A DNA stretch of 64,000 bases from Blasia pusilla (Eukaryota > Marchantiophyta > Marchantiopsida > Blasiales), in assembly GCA_050084515.1 (NCBI GenBank), contig CM114272.1:24304001-24368000 (forward strand), given 5' to 3'. The translations under genes were made by a program, and so were the position numbers. Positions 13,619 to 25,387 of the stretch are shown in pieces. Position 1 is the first letter of the stretch; each line of letters begins with the position of its first letter. Below the pieces are notes generated by a model. It saw only the letters and a program-made list of their open reading frames with translations, was not told where the DNA came from and did not search any database.

Positions 13619-14080
13619 TCACCACATCTCCCCCACCTTAGCGCCACCGGCAAGTAGACAGACGAGAGCTGCAATAGCGCAGGCCAGGAGGCCCGTTCGT
13701 TCTCGGTTGTCATGAGCCAAGCAAAAGAAGATCACCGTGCCGATGTACCAGGGAACTACACACACGAATCCGAAGATAAACAAGAACCACCCAAATCCTA
13801 GGCCACAGAAGGGAAGCGGATCGTTTCTCTGAAAGTGTTCTCCGCCCAAAATCGGCCTACCCTCTGAAATCCTCTCTCGAACTCCCCGCACCGATGGATA
13901 GGCATAGCTGCCATCGCTTTGAGGATAATGCGGTGCCTGACTGGGTGGCACGGGATATGGGTACCCAGGTTGCCCCTGAAAAGTCCCATAATACCCTACT
14001 GGCTCTCCCTGCACATACTGCGGCTGCGGCTGCTGCAGACCTTGCTCTGGATCAGACTTTGAACTCACCATCTTCCCCAA
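13619..14080 (-). CDS. 60S ribosomal protein L18a-like membrane protein
   Basis: Single-exon frame of 153 aa, starting MGKMVSSKSDPEQG. The N-terminal half is Gln/Pro/Tyr-rich and low complexity. The C-terminal half has the family signature CGLGFGWFLF, a first membrane helix, PWYIG, an acidic/basic turn (AHDNRERTG) and a second helix (LLACAIAALVCLLAGG) ending KVGEMW. Plant RPL18a-like proteins share this architecture and are not true ribosomal proteins despite the name. They are small two-helix membrane proteins of poorly known role. Length fits the family. A damaged duplicate lies downstream at 11.9-12.1 kb. A 5' untranslated exon cannot be excluded. Confidence 0.85.
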   Translation of the reverse strand: MGKMVSSKSDPEQGLQQPQPQYVQGEPVGYYGTFQGQPGYPYPVPPSQAPHYPQSDGSYAYPSVRGVRERISEGRPILGGEHFQRNDPLPFCGLGFGWFLFIFGFVCVVPWYIGTVIFFCLAHDNRERTGLLACAIAALVCLLAGGAKVGEMW

Positions 14081-14425
14081 CCTCCTCGCGATCAGTCGAA
14101 CTCGTGTCTGACTTCAGCGCTACCCGACTCCTCTTCTCCGTTTCGCTAAGCGATCGAGCTTTGCTTGCCACTTCTCTTCCACCTATCTACTTCCCGGAGC
14201 ACGAAGGAGTGCCGCGCGTAGCCTTTTCTTCGTTCCTTCTTCGCTGTTCCGCGCGAGAGTTCCATGTCGTGTCAGGTGACTCTGGTCCCACCCGCGGTAA
14301 ATCCATGCCCATACGCATAGTCATCTCTACGGAGAAGGTTATAGCTTTCGCTTTCATCATCACTTAAGACGAGTGCCCGCCATACGGACGCACCAATCAT
14401 TGCGTGTGTCGGGTGTATAGTAGGG
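13745..14425. repeat. Duplicated block, intact copy
   Basis: Intact partner of the block at 11,868-12,495. It contains most of the RPL18a-like coding sequence and its 5' flank. The copies differ by many substitutions and small indels, so the duplication is not very recent. Confidence 0.8.
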
Positions 14426-15964
14426 GTTCTCCTCATTCATAGGTTGCCTTGCCATACCCCAGTCACCAGTGGGATTCTCGGGAATCTATATAATTAAGTT
14501 AGAGAAACCCTCCTAAGATGTGGACACCTGTCTTAAGGGTCCTAAGATGTTTGACACGTGTCCTATTAAGGTCTTTTCTATTTTTAATTGGTGTCATTTA
14601 AAGGTAATAATTAAACTGAAGGGAAAACCTATCACATACTAGTATATATTATGTACTAGTAAGGAGGCCAGTGCTATGCATAGACGTGATCATAATCTAG
14701 GTATTTTTTTGTCAATAGCTAGGTAATCCTACTAATTAAATCATCGAGATACGCTCTAAAATAGAGCGGGGCTTTCACTCGACGTGAAGCGACGTTGAGA
14801 GTTGATGAACGGTATGGAGCAAGAGAGGAAGATTTCTAGCCATTGGGATACAAGACAAAGAAGAGTTGGAGCTTGGTTTGATTGTATAGCAAGATAGGCT
14901 AGATAGCTTATGCTTTGCTTCCTAGGGTTGTGCACGTTCTGTTCGTGGTGGCTACGTAGATTTCTTTTGCCGCTGCAAACTAAAGAGAGAGACAAAGGGA
15001 ATGGGAGGGCATATCTTGCATACGCGATACTAGCTTATTTAGCTCTTCTTCCCTCCAACCTGCGTCTTATCGTAATCTACCCTTTTTCGTCGATTGTGAA
15101 ACATTCGCCTCTTTCAATCGATTGTGGCCTTCCTGCGGCCGCTAGTTCTTCGATTGTATATGACGGAATGTCACCACGGGCAGTCTCGTGAATGTCAAGT
15201 GGTTTCTTCCTTTTCTACGTCCCATCGTCTGCCATCAACCCCTTGTTGCCCATGGTTTTTTCTTTCACCACCAATTTAGACAACATATCTAGCTTCTTGC
15301 AATTTACAAGCATAGATAAAAGTTATGAATCCCAATGTATAGTGACGAAGGGACAAGCTCTTTTGCCGCTTGGAGATGGATTCCAAGTCCCAATTGCGAG
15401 GATTCTTTACGTAGACCCTTGGAAGAGATGTGGACTAACCTCAAGAGGCATGGATTCTCATTTCTCACCCAAGAACCAAACTTGCCCTCTAGTCCGTGCT
15501 AGGTGGAAGTCACATACGATCAAAAATCATTTTGCACCTTCCAAGCCGTGATTTATAAAACAATAACTTGTTTTGTTTTTGCACCCTTTCTCTCACTTCT
15601 ACAATGAATTCTTCAAAGCCCATGATACAATCCACTTTGGATTCATATGTCGTACACTTTCTCGATCAATCCCAAGATTCTCTCTCTCACTCATGCATTG
15701 ACTTCTCGCAATCGTAGATTTGATCTGCACATGATTGTGAATTTATGGTCCTAGACTGCATCCGTAATCCGATCAATCTTGAGATCCATAGATGGAGTGA
15801 GTATCTTTTGAGGGAGTCTAGGGAGATTTTTAGGATAGAGTCCTTCGTAGCTGATTGAGTTGAGCAAGTTATAGAAAAATTCTACGTAAGTTCTATTTTC
15901 GTGTGAGATGAAGGAAATTGCGCAATCAACAAGCGATGAACTCTTGTAACTCAGAGTTGTAAAT

Positions 15965-15967
<3 letters not shown>
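14426..15967. other. Intergenic, no gene seen
   Basis: The longest open frame (15,192-15,551, plus, 119 codons) has no recognisable motif and random-looking composition. No RNA gene or transposon protein was identified. Confidence 0.4.

Positions 15968-16041
<74 letters not shown>
15968..16041. repeat. (AG)n microsatellite
   Basis: About 37 uninterrupted AG dinucleotides over 74 bp. Perfect repetition suggests ongoing slippage or recent expansion. Confidence 0.98.
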
Positions 16042-16043
<2 letters not shown>

Positions 16044-18306
16044 TTGAATTTGTCAGAGGAGGAATTGGAGAACCGAGCAGATGGAAGAGCGATGGAGCGG
16101 TTAATGATAGGGGTGTCGATCAAAGCCCTGGCCAAAAAGCTCTGCAGGAGCACAATTCCTCAATTGAGTGAAGACATGCAATACAAAACAAAATAGCATA
16201 ATCACAACATGCATGATCATCAACTCAACTCTGATGCTTTGAAAATCAATGAAAATCGTTGCCAACTTCTCAAGGAATTTGTTTCACTTCTCCAACTCCT
16301 CAAATGCTTCTCGAATGAACTGTGATTCATGATATTTTCACTAGCATATCTACATGTTTGCTGTTGGCTAAAGTAGGAAGTCTCTTATCTTACCGAGTGT
16401 CACCTTGAGTGGTTGTAAAAAATAGTGCTTGTGGAAGGTAAAGAACCCTAGCTAGTGTTACAAGACCAAATGTCTCACTACGATCCATGAAAAGCAAGAG
16501 TTCTAGTCTTCTATTACTGGAGGAACTTCTAAAATAAAAGAAAGCTTCACTTCTTATAGAAACAAAGAAAAATTTCTTGCCATACATAGTAACCTCCCTA
16601 ATGTTTCACTAAGAGTATAGATATGTACCTAGAAGGCAAAAATGTGAACTTCTCCATAGATTCAATTGTCCATAAATGGTTATAAATGTCCATGATAGTT
16701 AAAAAAATTGGAAATTGGTAGTGAGTGGGCTCTTAAAAAACGTTTTCAATATTGACTCCACTTCGCCACAAAATGTGCCATTTTTAATATTTATTTATGG
16801 ATCATGTGTAGCCCGCGCATGCCGCTAGTGTTCATGGGTTTTAGGGACACCAAACCATTTTCAACTTGCATTTTTTGTATTTTCGGAGGAATTATTACTA
16901 TCATGATATTAAAAGTAAAAGTAAATGTTTATAGACCTACGAAATATCTTTTATAAGGGTCATAGTTCGTGGATCTTTGTAAATATCCTCAATTGTCTAT
17001 ATGATTATTTGTGTTAATGGTATGTTTGGTATTCAGTATGTAAAAGGTATAGTCGGTGTAAATATGTTCAATGATAGCGGTGTATGTTGTGTAGCGATGT
17101 GTATGCGTACGAGATTGATTACATACTAACTATGCTCACGTGAATTGCTAAATCATAGGTAAGTGCCATTTATTGGTCAACCTAATATACCTTGTGTTAG
17201 TGGGAAGATGGAGATTGACTCGATCAGCGTTGACCTCGTGAAGAGTTACTCCCATACCACTCTCTCAACATCCTCATGTTTAGTCTGTAAGATACATTTT
17301 TGTCCTTGTCATTATCATCTTCATTGTAGGTCGGCTTGTGTCATCATATGCCTTGTATAGTTCATTTGCTTTTGAAGGCAACATATACGTTGAGATGCAA
17401 CAACTTACATCATGCAAGGTTCTCTGTCACAACTTTAGAGAAATAGATGGTGTACATATGGATGTTATGGTTTAAATCTTATGTTTAGTGTTAGAGATTG
17501 CATGTTTGTGTTTATGTGACAACAATGTAGGTTATAATGTGATGTGATGCTCCCAAGCTACTTGCCTTCAAATTGGAACTTGAATCAAGGTTCTTCCACC
17601 TCTCTTTATCTCATCCTATATCCTTACGATTGTCTCTCCCCCTTTTCTCCTAAGACTACTCTCAAGGCGTATATCTGTCTTGACTCGCCATCTTCCCTAG
17701 TCTTGTGACTATCCAGTTTTGGTTTCGATTTGGTATGTCTCACAAAAGTCGATCCTCGTTGGACATGCAATCATGACTCGATTCTTCAGTCCCTCCTAAC
17801 ATGAAGACTATTGACCTGGCTCTTAGCAACGCTATGTGAATGATTGTATTTGTCTATCATATCTCTTTTGTACCTGTTTCATGCTATAACATATATACTT
17901 AAATGTTGATTGTATTTATAAGGAGGGGATAAGTCATATCTATCCAAAAAAAATTTCTAAAGCATGTTTTCCTTGTGGACTACCTCCACATATTAATAAT
18001 TGATGCAAGAATCATTCTCTCATGGAATATGAATGACTACAAAGGATAAGAAAATAACAATGGCTCATACTTCATGAATTCTTGCAACATGTCATGGATG
18101 TTGAGATTATTGTCCCAACAAATAATAGGTTATGGATTTTCATTCGCAAATTCATTGATCACATGTTATTCTACTTTGCCTTTAGATTTTCATAGATCTT
18201 AATTTCCCATTCATCCTAAATTTGCATGACAATCAATAAGTCATGAGTTTATACCCTAAAAAGTTTGGCATATATTTATTGACATCAATAGCTCCTAGGA
18301 GTTCAA
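16042..18306. other. AT-rich intergenic DNA, no gene seen
   Basis: No frame with protein-like pattern and no recognisable transposon remnant. The stretch ends at the Helitron 1 left boundary. Confidence 0.4.
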
Positions 18307-19084
18307 TCTATACTATTATGGGCAACCTTGCATGCATAATAACACAAAATAGCAACGTGCTCTTATTTTTTTCCGTGGTTGCATGTTGGTAGCTAAAATT
18401 TTTGGGGAAGGGGTAGTGGTAGTATCGGAGGAAATAGTAGTGGGAGTAGTGGGGAATTAAAGGTAGTGGAAGTTGTGGGTAATTTAAAGTCACGGGGAGT
18501 GGGGTGTGTTAAGATGACCTCCACTAATCTTAAATTTAAGTGTCCATATCCATAACGGTGATATTTATAGGGAATGGGAGTGGAGGAGTGGGCTTCAAAT
18601 GTCAGGGGCCTAAATAGGAACTGAGAACACAATATAAAATGCCAAACTTGACCTCGACTCCCTTACTGCTTTTGTTGCAGTGACTCCCTAACTGCTTCTA
18701 TTGATATTAAATTTGTTGATAATGCATTTGCTGATTTTGCATCTATTGATTGTCACCCAAAGCATTCTCATATGGAGTGATTTTTCCATTCACATTCAGG
18801 TACACGAGACATTTAAGAATTCACACTGATTCAAGAGTCCTCATAATTCTTTTTCTTTACTCCTACAAGACTGTACATAGATGGTTGAGGAGTTGCCCAC
18901 GTACATTTACAAAATCTACATTTTTTATTACTTCTTACATGGTGGAATGCTGATGAACTCCCAAGAGACTAGATTTTCCATGTTTCCTCCCCATTTGAGA
19001 GTTCATACACTCATATATTCCACAATTGTATCCTTAAGTATTTCTTTTGAAATGTCTTATCATAAGATCTTTTTTTGCTTAGGT

Positions 19085-21263
19085 GATGGCGAAAGTCATT
19101 GGTTATGATTGCTTCTTCATCATATTCAAGGTGCAACTACATATGAAGATTTAAGAACTCTGCATGGAGTATTTTATCCAACCTTCAAAGAGGCTGCTAT
19201 CCAATTAGGACTCTTAGAGGATGATAGGGAGGTTATACTTTGCTTGCAAGAAGCTTCACAAATTCGTGGAGGTCGATCGCTTCGTCAACTCTTTGCCATT
19301 ATTTTGGCATATTACACACCGGCTAGGCCGACTGCAATAGGGAATGAATTTCAAATTCATCTCATGGAGGATCTCTTATATGACAAACGCCATGTAAAAC
19401 CAAAAGATATTCCTTCTTTCCAAACTAAAGTTTATATTTTCACGACAATTTCATTTTTTGACTTCTTTCGTGTGGACTCTTTGCATATTTGTGCGCAGAG
19501 AGTAGCAATTCCAAATCTTCCATTGAATGGAGACATCATAAATCATACATTGTTGGATGTTCACTACCACTTGGAGGATCAAGGGAAGAAATTTTCAGAC
19601 TTCCTTGACATGCCCCAACACATTTTTGAAGAAGAAAACATTTTAACTTCGCATCTTGAGGAAGATGAGATTGTACATAATACCAAAAAGTTATATCAAG
19701 AAATTATGTGTAGAGAGGCAATATTGAATCCAGAGCAACGTGATATATGGGATGTTGTGCATGAGCAACTTAAAAGGTAGAGTGAAAATCTTCATCCTTC
19801 AGTAAGAACATGATAGCTTTCATCACTCTAAACTTCTTCTTGATTCTTGATGTAATCTTTCAATATGATAATTACCTCATCATGTCTTTGTAGGCAAAAT
19901 TATTTTGTATCGATGGTTCGGGTGGAACAGGGAAAATCATACCTCATCATGTCTTTGTAGGCAAAATTATTTTGTATCGATGGTTCGGGTGGAACAGGGA
20001 AAATATTTCTATACAATCTGCTTTTGAAAAGTGTATGGCATCAACGAGATATTGCATTTGATGTTGCCTCATCTGGGATAGTTGCTTTATAGTTGGTTGG
20101 AGGTCTTACTACACATTCTCGCTTCAAAATTCCGATTTATGTGGATGAAAGTTCCACTTGCAAGTAAGAATCAAAGTGTATTTCCCCTTGCACTGAATTA
20201 CTTTAACCACTCCTTCAATTTCTTCCAAAGTAACGATTCATTCCTTACATCTTGCAGCATATGAGTTAATAGTAATGAGGCACGTGTCATCTGAAGTGCT
20301 AAGCTTATCATATGGGACGAAGCACCCATGACCCATCGTCATGTCTTTGAGGCTGCAAAATGATTGTTGGAGGTCGGAGAGGGTTGTCTTCCTATACATA
20401 AGGATTTGGGGCAAGATATGATTCAATTGCTTGATCATATGGTATCCAAAACTAACAATATGAACGATCTCATCAATACCATTTATGGGAATGATTTGAA
20501 ACAATTTCGCAACATACAATTCTTGAGGGATACAACTATTTTAATACCAAAAAATAGAGACGTGGATCATATCAATACAGAAGTCCTATCTCGATTCTAT
20601 GGAGAGGTAAATGGGGTTGTTTCTATTTCTTCCATTCAACTTTCAATTCTTCATGACAATGACATGCAACTTATGAAAACATACTTATATACAATTCTAA
20701 GATATGTGTAAGTGTATATTTATGTGAGTGTGGATTCCATTTCAGATAAGGGCATGTCTCATATTTCTTCCACAGAGTTTCTCAATACATGTTTACCTTC
20801 GGGTCTACCGCCACACTGTTTGTTCTTAAAATTGGGACACTAATCATGCTATTAAGAAACATGAATGGAGCAAAAAGGCCAAGAAAATTGAACACGATTG
20901 GTAATTTGGGCCTTCATGCCGCATGTCATAGATGTTGAGATCATCATCGGGAGAAATATTGGAAATCTAGTTTTTATCTGATGTATTCCTTTGATTGCGT
21001 CAGACTCTGGCTTACCTTTTAATCTTCGTAGATATCAATTTCCAATCCGTCTAGCTTTTGCTATGACTATTAATAAGTCACAAGGTAAAATTTTACAAAA
21101 GGTTGGAATATACATATCATATGTATTCTCTTATGGCCAATTATACGTTGCTTTATCAAGAGCATGTATAGGAAGTGTCATTTCTATTATGGGGCCCTCA
21201 CATAAAACTCATACAAATGAGAATATTTATACATGTAATTTTGTATCGAAAGAAATTATTTAA
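19085..21263 (+). pseudogene. Decayed Helitron PIF1-type helicase
   Basis: Recognisable segments in order: GATTYEDLRTLHGV and YPTFKEAAIQLGLLEDD (Helitron helicase leader); an apparent intron inside 19,395-19,499; EAILNPEQRDIWDVV; Walker A IDGSGGTGK; Walker B IIWDEAPM near 20,310; LLEVGEG; and the C-terminal INKSQGKILQKVGIY with QLYVALSRA. Compared with the copy in Helitron 2, the stretch between EAAK and LLEVGEG, which should hold the GGDFRQ-type motif, is missing. There are several stops and frame changes. It is a non-functional relic. Confidence 0.85.
19873..20004 (+). repeat. 67-bp tandem duplication spanning splice acceptor and Walker A
   Basis: The unit starting TACCTCATCATGTCTTTGTA is repeated directly with a period of 67 bp (19,873 and 19,940). 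Each copy includes a 'ttgtag' acceptor-like site and the exon start coding the P-loop, so the helicase has two successive acceptor and P-loop copies. The copies look identical, which suggests a late event. Confidence 0.9.
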
Positions 21264-21308
21264 ATGAAATATTATTTTAAAGTATTTTTAAATTAAAAAA
21301 AATCTTTT

Positions 21309-21335
21309 CGTGCGTAGCACGAGCATGCTAACTAG
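21309..21335 (+). other. Helitron 1 3' hairpin and CTAG terminus
   Basis: Five-base-pair stem CGTGC/GCACG with a GTA loop, then 10 nt, then CTAG. Helitrons use such a hairpin as the rolling-circle stop signal near the 3' end. Confidence 0.8.
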
Positions 21336-21639
21336 TTTCTTTAGTGGATGGTAATGATAAGTATCAAGACATCAAGAAAAGAAGGTATTTACTCAACATT
21401 TTTGTATCTACACACTTTTAAATATGAAGAAATTTAGAATTTTCATATGCCCAATTTTTTTGCATTTACAAAATAATTTTATAACAAAAATAAAATCTAT
21501 TAAAGATTTCTTTGAATGGACATTTATATTATTATGCGCGAACGCGCTCTCGTAGTGCAAACAAACCCTCCAACTCTTGACACGTGGCGTTTAGAACCAC
21601 TAAGATGAGTTTTGTTTTGGGACCCGTGAGTTTCCTTTC

Positions 21640-23600
21640 AGGGCGTGCGCTTCTCATATGTGAACTCCCTTCTCTTTGGGGCCCGTGTTTCTCTCGAGCT
21701 CGTTATCACGTTAGGGTTTTTGACCTTCGTGATTCCACCGCAAAACCTTTCTAATGGTTTTTTTGACTTTTTTTTTAACTAGCAACAGTTATGATCTGAC
21801 AACGAATATCCGTCGATGTAGTCACACTCTCCTTTCTCGAGGAGTTGTCATATGGCGCCCTTAGGGTTTTTGAGCTTACACAACAACATATTTATTGCTT
21901 GCTTGCATCCAGTTTATAGACTCCATTCATTGTGTGCACTCAGAACCTGGACTCAGAAGTAGTTCGCTATTACACAGAAGCATTTTGTTTTACAAAATGC
22001 CACAAAGGCTTTCTACACACTAGCATTTGATTTTGCAAAAGCCTTCAGCTGTTGACATTTATTGATCCGGATACCAGATTGCAACTATAAGGGATCTCAG
22101 AGGTCTACTGTTGCAATTTTATTATGCAAGTAGCTCTATTGTGAGTTGATTTGCTTTCATGGATCTCTACCAAATGAGTCGATTTTCTTGCTATAGTGCA
22201 GGTACGGTACTCGACAAGTCTTTGAATAACACACGGGTACAGCTTTTGCTGCTGTAGTCTCCTCGTGCTTTAGTTCACCAACTTGACTTTGGAGCAACGC
22301 CAGCTTTGAAGTGCTTCTTTAGGTTTGGTTCAACTTCTGGCTGCTTCCTTTTGCTCCGACAACTATCTCAACCCTTCAAGCATTCTCAATGAGAATGGCA
22401 ACTAGGATAACACCAAATAAGTCTATGCAAGGGAAAAGAAAAGTTATATCCAAGGCCACATCAGACAAAAAGCACTACGGTGTAAAGTTGGGTGATCTCC
22501 AACCGTTGGACACTTCAAAATGGTCTCCAATTTCCCAAGAGGATTGTATGCGCTTGCATAAGTGGAAGAAATTGCACATAAAAAAAAGTCCTCCTTGGGG
22601 TGATAGACTCACACCCAAGCATGCTCTTGGCTTTGAAGGTGCAATAAAAGACTCCCTCCCCACACGAGAGCACCCTACGTTGTGAGATAAAGGGTATTTT
22701 CCAAATCCGGTAGGGAGCTCCAAAAAAGAGGTCCTATTCGACGTCCAAGGGACTCCCCCTTATAACCTTCGAAGATTCAGTGACAGAAAAGGATGCGCGA
22801 TTGAGGGAGAATCTGCAAAAAGATGTTAGAGAACACCGCATCCCAACTTTGAAGAACGTCTCACGCCATCTCCAAAGAAATGCAAGGTCAACCTTGGGCG
22901 GCATACTACACCCAGCTCAGATCCTCGGGCGATGTAGGGGAAAGGAGTTGTGGTGAATATCCACATAGTGCTCTGACTTGGTAGCTAGGCAGACGTGATC
23001 AAGGGTACAAGGCTAGAAAGTTTAGAAAGCTACAGACATGTAAAGCTTACTTGGGAATGGAATCTACTTAAGGTCAAATTTGAATATGTATGACTTAACA
23101 CTTGGCCTCCTTTGTCAATGAGTACTCAGCTCGAGTACTCAAACCTGCATGCCAATATGGTGCTCTCGCAACATGGCATTTGTCCCACTTTACGCACATG
23201 CACTCTCGGCCCAAAGAAAGAATGCGTAGACCGTCCTACCCATGGGCATTGGGCTTGATCCTACCCGCCCTACCCAAAGGAAGTAAATGCGCCAAGGAGA
23301 GGGGAAATTGATTGGAGTGGCGCTCTCTAGCGCATCCACAAAGGGAAACTCACAGAAACCAACACCCACAACGAAGCTAATCTCTCCTTGCGGGCACCAA
23401 CATTGCCATTGTCCCAAATCCAATTTGCCAAGAGTTGAGGTGCCCTTGAGGTACACTAAACCCACATGATCAAACCAGCAAGACAAGAAAACCAGCAAGA
23501 ATTGCAAAAGCTCCGACTCTAACTCAACCAATGAGGGGAGGAATGCGAACTCTGCCAAGCATTGAAGCATGGGCGGGGCATGAACTCAGCCGAGCAGGGC
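21640..23600. other. Helitron 2 leader region, no recognisable gene
   Basis: Open frames such as 22,389-22,685 (plus, 98 codons) show no known domain. The sequence is more GC-rich than the flanking intergenic DNA and could be captured host sequence, which Helitrons often carry, but I cannot identify a source gene. Confidence 0.35.
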
Positions 23601-23634
23601 CAGCGGGGGAACCTTAATCATCCAGGTCCTGAAA

Positions 23635-24319
23635 CACTCGAGTGCACGGAGCTCCTCTCCCAACCCATGAGCACAAACTCGGAAGGAACTCACAATCATT
23701 ACCATCGCACAGGCGTACGTGCTCAAACTCGAACCTAAACAACGAGGCGCCAAGAAGCACTCAAGTGCACGAAGCTCCTCTCCCAACCCACGAGCACAAA
23801 CACTGAACAACAAGCATGTATTGCAAAAACACAAACATCCAAGCACTATTGCACGTACTGCAAAAACACAAACGTCCAAGCACTATTGCACATACTGCAA
23901 AAACACAAACTCCAATCAGCTGAGCAGGGGTGAGGGGCGAGAAGCTAAGTAGGGGCGAGGAGCGAAGAGCCAAGTGAGTCGCAATCATGCACGGGCAAGC
24001 CGAGCGAATTCAAAGAGGCAGGGGCGAGCCGATTGAGCGAATTCAGCCAAGCAGGGGCCAACGGCGAGGAGGAGAGAAAGGGTGACGAGCAAAAACACAA
24101 ACGTCCAAGCAATATTGCACATACTGTGAAAACACCAACTCCAATCAGCTGAGCAGGGGCGAGGGGCAAGAAGCTAAGTAGGGGCGAGGAGTGAGGAGCC
24201 GAACTAGTCGCAACCACGCACGGGCAAGCCGAGCGAATTCAAACGGTCAGGGGCGAGCTGATAGAGCCAATTCAGCCGAGCAGAGGCCAACGGCGAGGAG
24301 GAGAGAAAGGGTGATAAGC
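23635..24319 (+). repeat. Tandem repeats, 229-bp period plus a smaller duplication
   Basis: Two units of about 229 bp begin at 23,862 and 24,091 with AAAAACACAAACGTCCAAGC and both contain CCAACGGCGAGGAGGAGAGA near their ends. To their left, a roughly 45-bp motif (GAGCTCCTCTCCCAACCCA core) occurs at about 23,635 and 23,758. The purine-rich GAGCAGGGGCGAGG motif recurs many times. This is a satellite-like block inside Helitron 2. Confidence 0.85.
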
Positions 24320-24430
24320 CGAGCAAGGGCCAGCGGCAAGGAGCAAAGCAAGGGTGACAAGCCCACACGTCGCAAATGACCGTGGATCTAGGAGCAGAGG
24401 GGGGTAGGGAATAAGGAAAAGTGGGTGGGG

Positions 24431-24835
24431 TGTCATGCGCCTACTCTCCTTGAACGTTAATCTTGTTGTTGCGAAAGCGTGCATTCAGTAGGTCACGCTC
24501 TCAACGTTGATCTGCATCCAAACACGCACTGTGGTTAGTCGGGTCTTGGATCAATCAGTGGCTAACTTTCCGAGTTCTCATCTCGGTCTCTCATCAAGCT
24601 CAACCTTCCTAGTTTTGCGGTTTACAACACGGGCAAGTCTCGAAAGACTTGGGACAGACTTTCTGGTCGATTCAGGAACCTCAAATGGCATTTCGCACTT
24701 GGTGGTTCCAATTTTCCGATGGACATCCAATGAGTCCCTAAGCGAGACTCGCACGAAGTGAATCTCGGGTTGGAATCCAAGTGTGGCGTACAAAGTCCAC
24801 TCCCTTGGATCAGGTTTGGGTTTCGAGGTCCAATG
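24431..24835 (+). mobile_element. 5' fragment of an LTR related to the one at 34,476
   Basis: It starts TGTCATGCGCCTACTCTCCT and aligns with the left 400 bp of 34,476-35,481 (shared CCAAACACGCACT, GTTAGTCGGGTC, CTCATCAAG.TCAACCTTCCT). Homology fades near 24,835, and the right part of the LTR is absent, probably deleted. It is clearly diverged from the other copy. Confidence 0.75.
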
Positions 24836-25387
24836 CCAAATTCTGGATAGTGCACTCCATGAAGTTATCGAGAATATATCCCCGAGCAGGCCTACTACTT
24901 ATGTAACACCACGAGTTGAGTTATCTACCACTCTTCCCATTCTGATTGACCATGAAGTTGTTGAGATTTCTGAGACTTTTCCCCATGTGAGGGGTGAAGT
25001 AAGGTCAAGAGTAGATCCCGTGTCTTCTACCATTGATGGAGTTGTGTTATCTCCATAAAGTGCCACTATACCAAATGCTTATAGAATTCGTCCGATGTTT
25101 ACTGTTAATAGGGTTGGAAGATTGAATATATTACTCAATCTTGCCAAGAGACCAAATTTCCAAGAAAGTGATATTAGGAAGTTGCGATTACAAAGGAGTT
25201 TGAATCATATCAACGATTGTCATACATTGGTTCTATGATAGAGATATACCCATCATGTCAAGCTTTGCATTGAAAATGTGAAATCGTCAAAGGTACTTAG
25301 TTTAGTGATTCACCGTATGGCATCTGTTGTGGCCATGGGAGAATAGAGTCACCCCTTTTGAAATCGTCTCCTCCATTTTAGAAATCA

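Larger units (their letters stand above)
18307..21335 (+). mobile_element. Helitron 1, non-autonomous helicase-only copy
   Basis: The left end TCTATACTATTATGGG follows an A and matches the plant Helitron 5' consensus style. The right end has a short hairpin (CGTGC-GTA-GCACG at 21,309-21,321) followed by CTAG at 21,332-21,335, and the next base is T. Insertion between A and T with TC...CTAG ends is the rolling-circle Helitron signature. The element is 3.0 kb and carries only decayed PIF1-type helicase sequence. No Rep/HUH part is present, so it cannot mobilise itself. Confidence 0.85.

Noticed and set aside
15192-15551. 119-codon plus-strand open frame as a gene
   Set aside because: No recognisable motif, no homologous context, and composition like the surrounding non-coding DNA.
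23862-24319. CRISPR-like repetition
   Set aside because: Units are long, contiguous and only two; there are no short repeats with unique spacers, and the genome is eukaryotic.
23190-24484. Several overlapping open frames in the purine-rich region
   Set aside because: Repeat-driven composition, both strands open at once and no protein family pattern.
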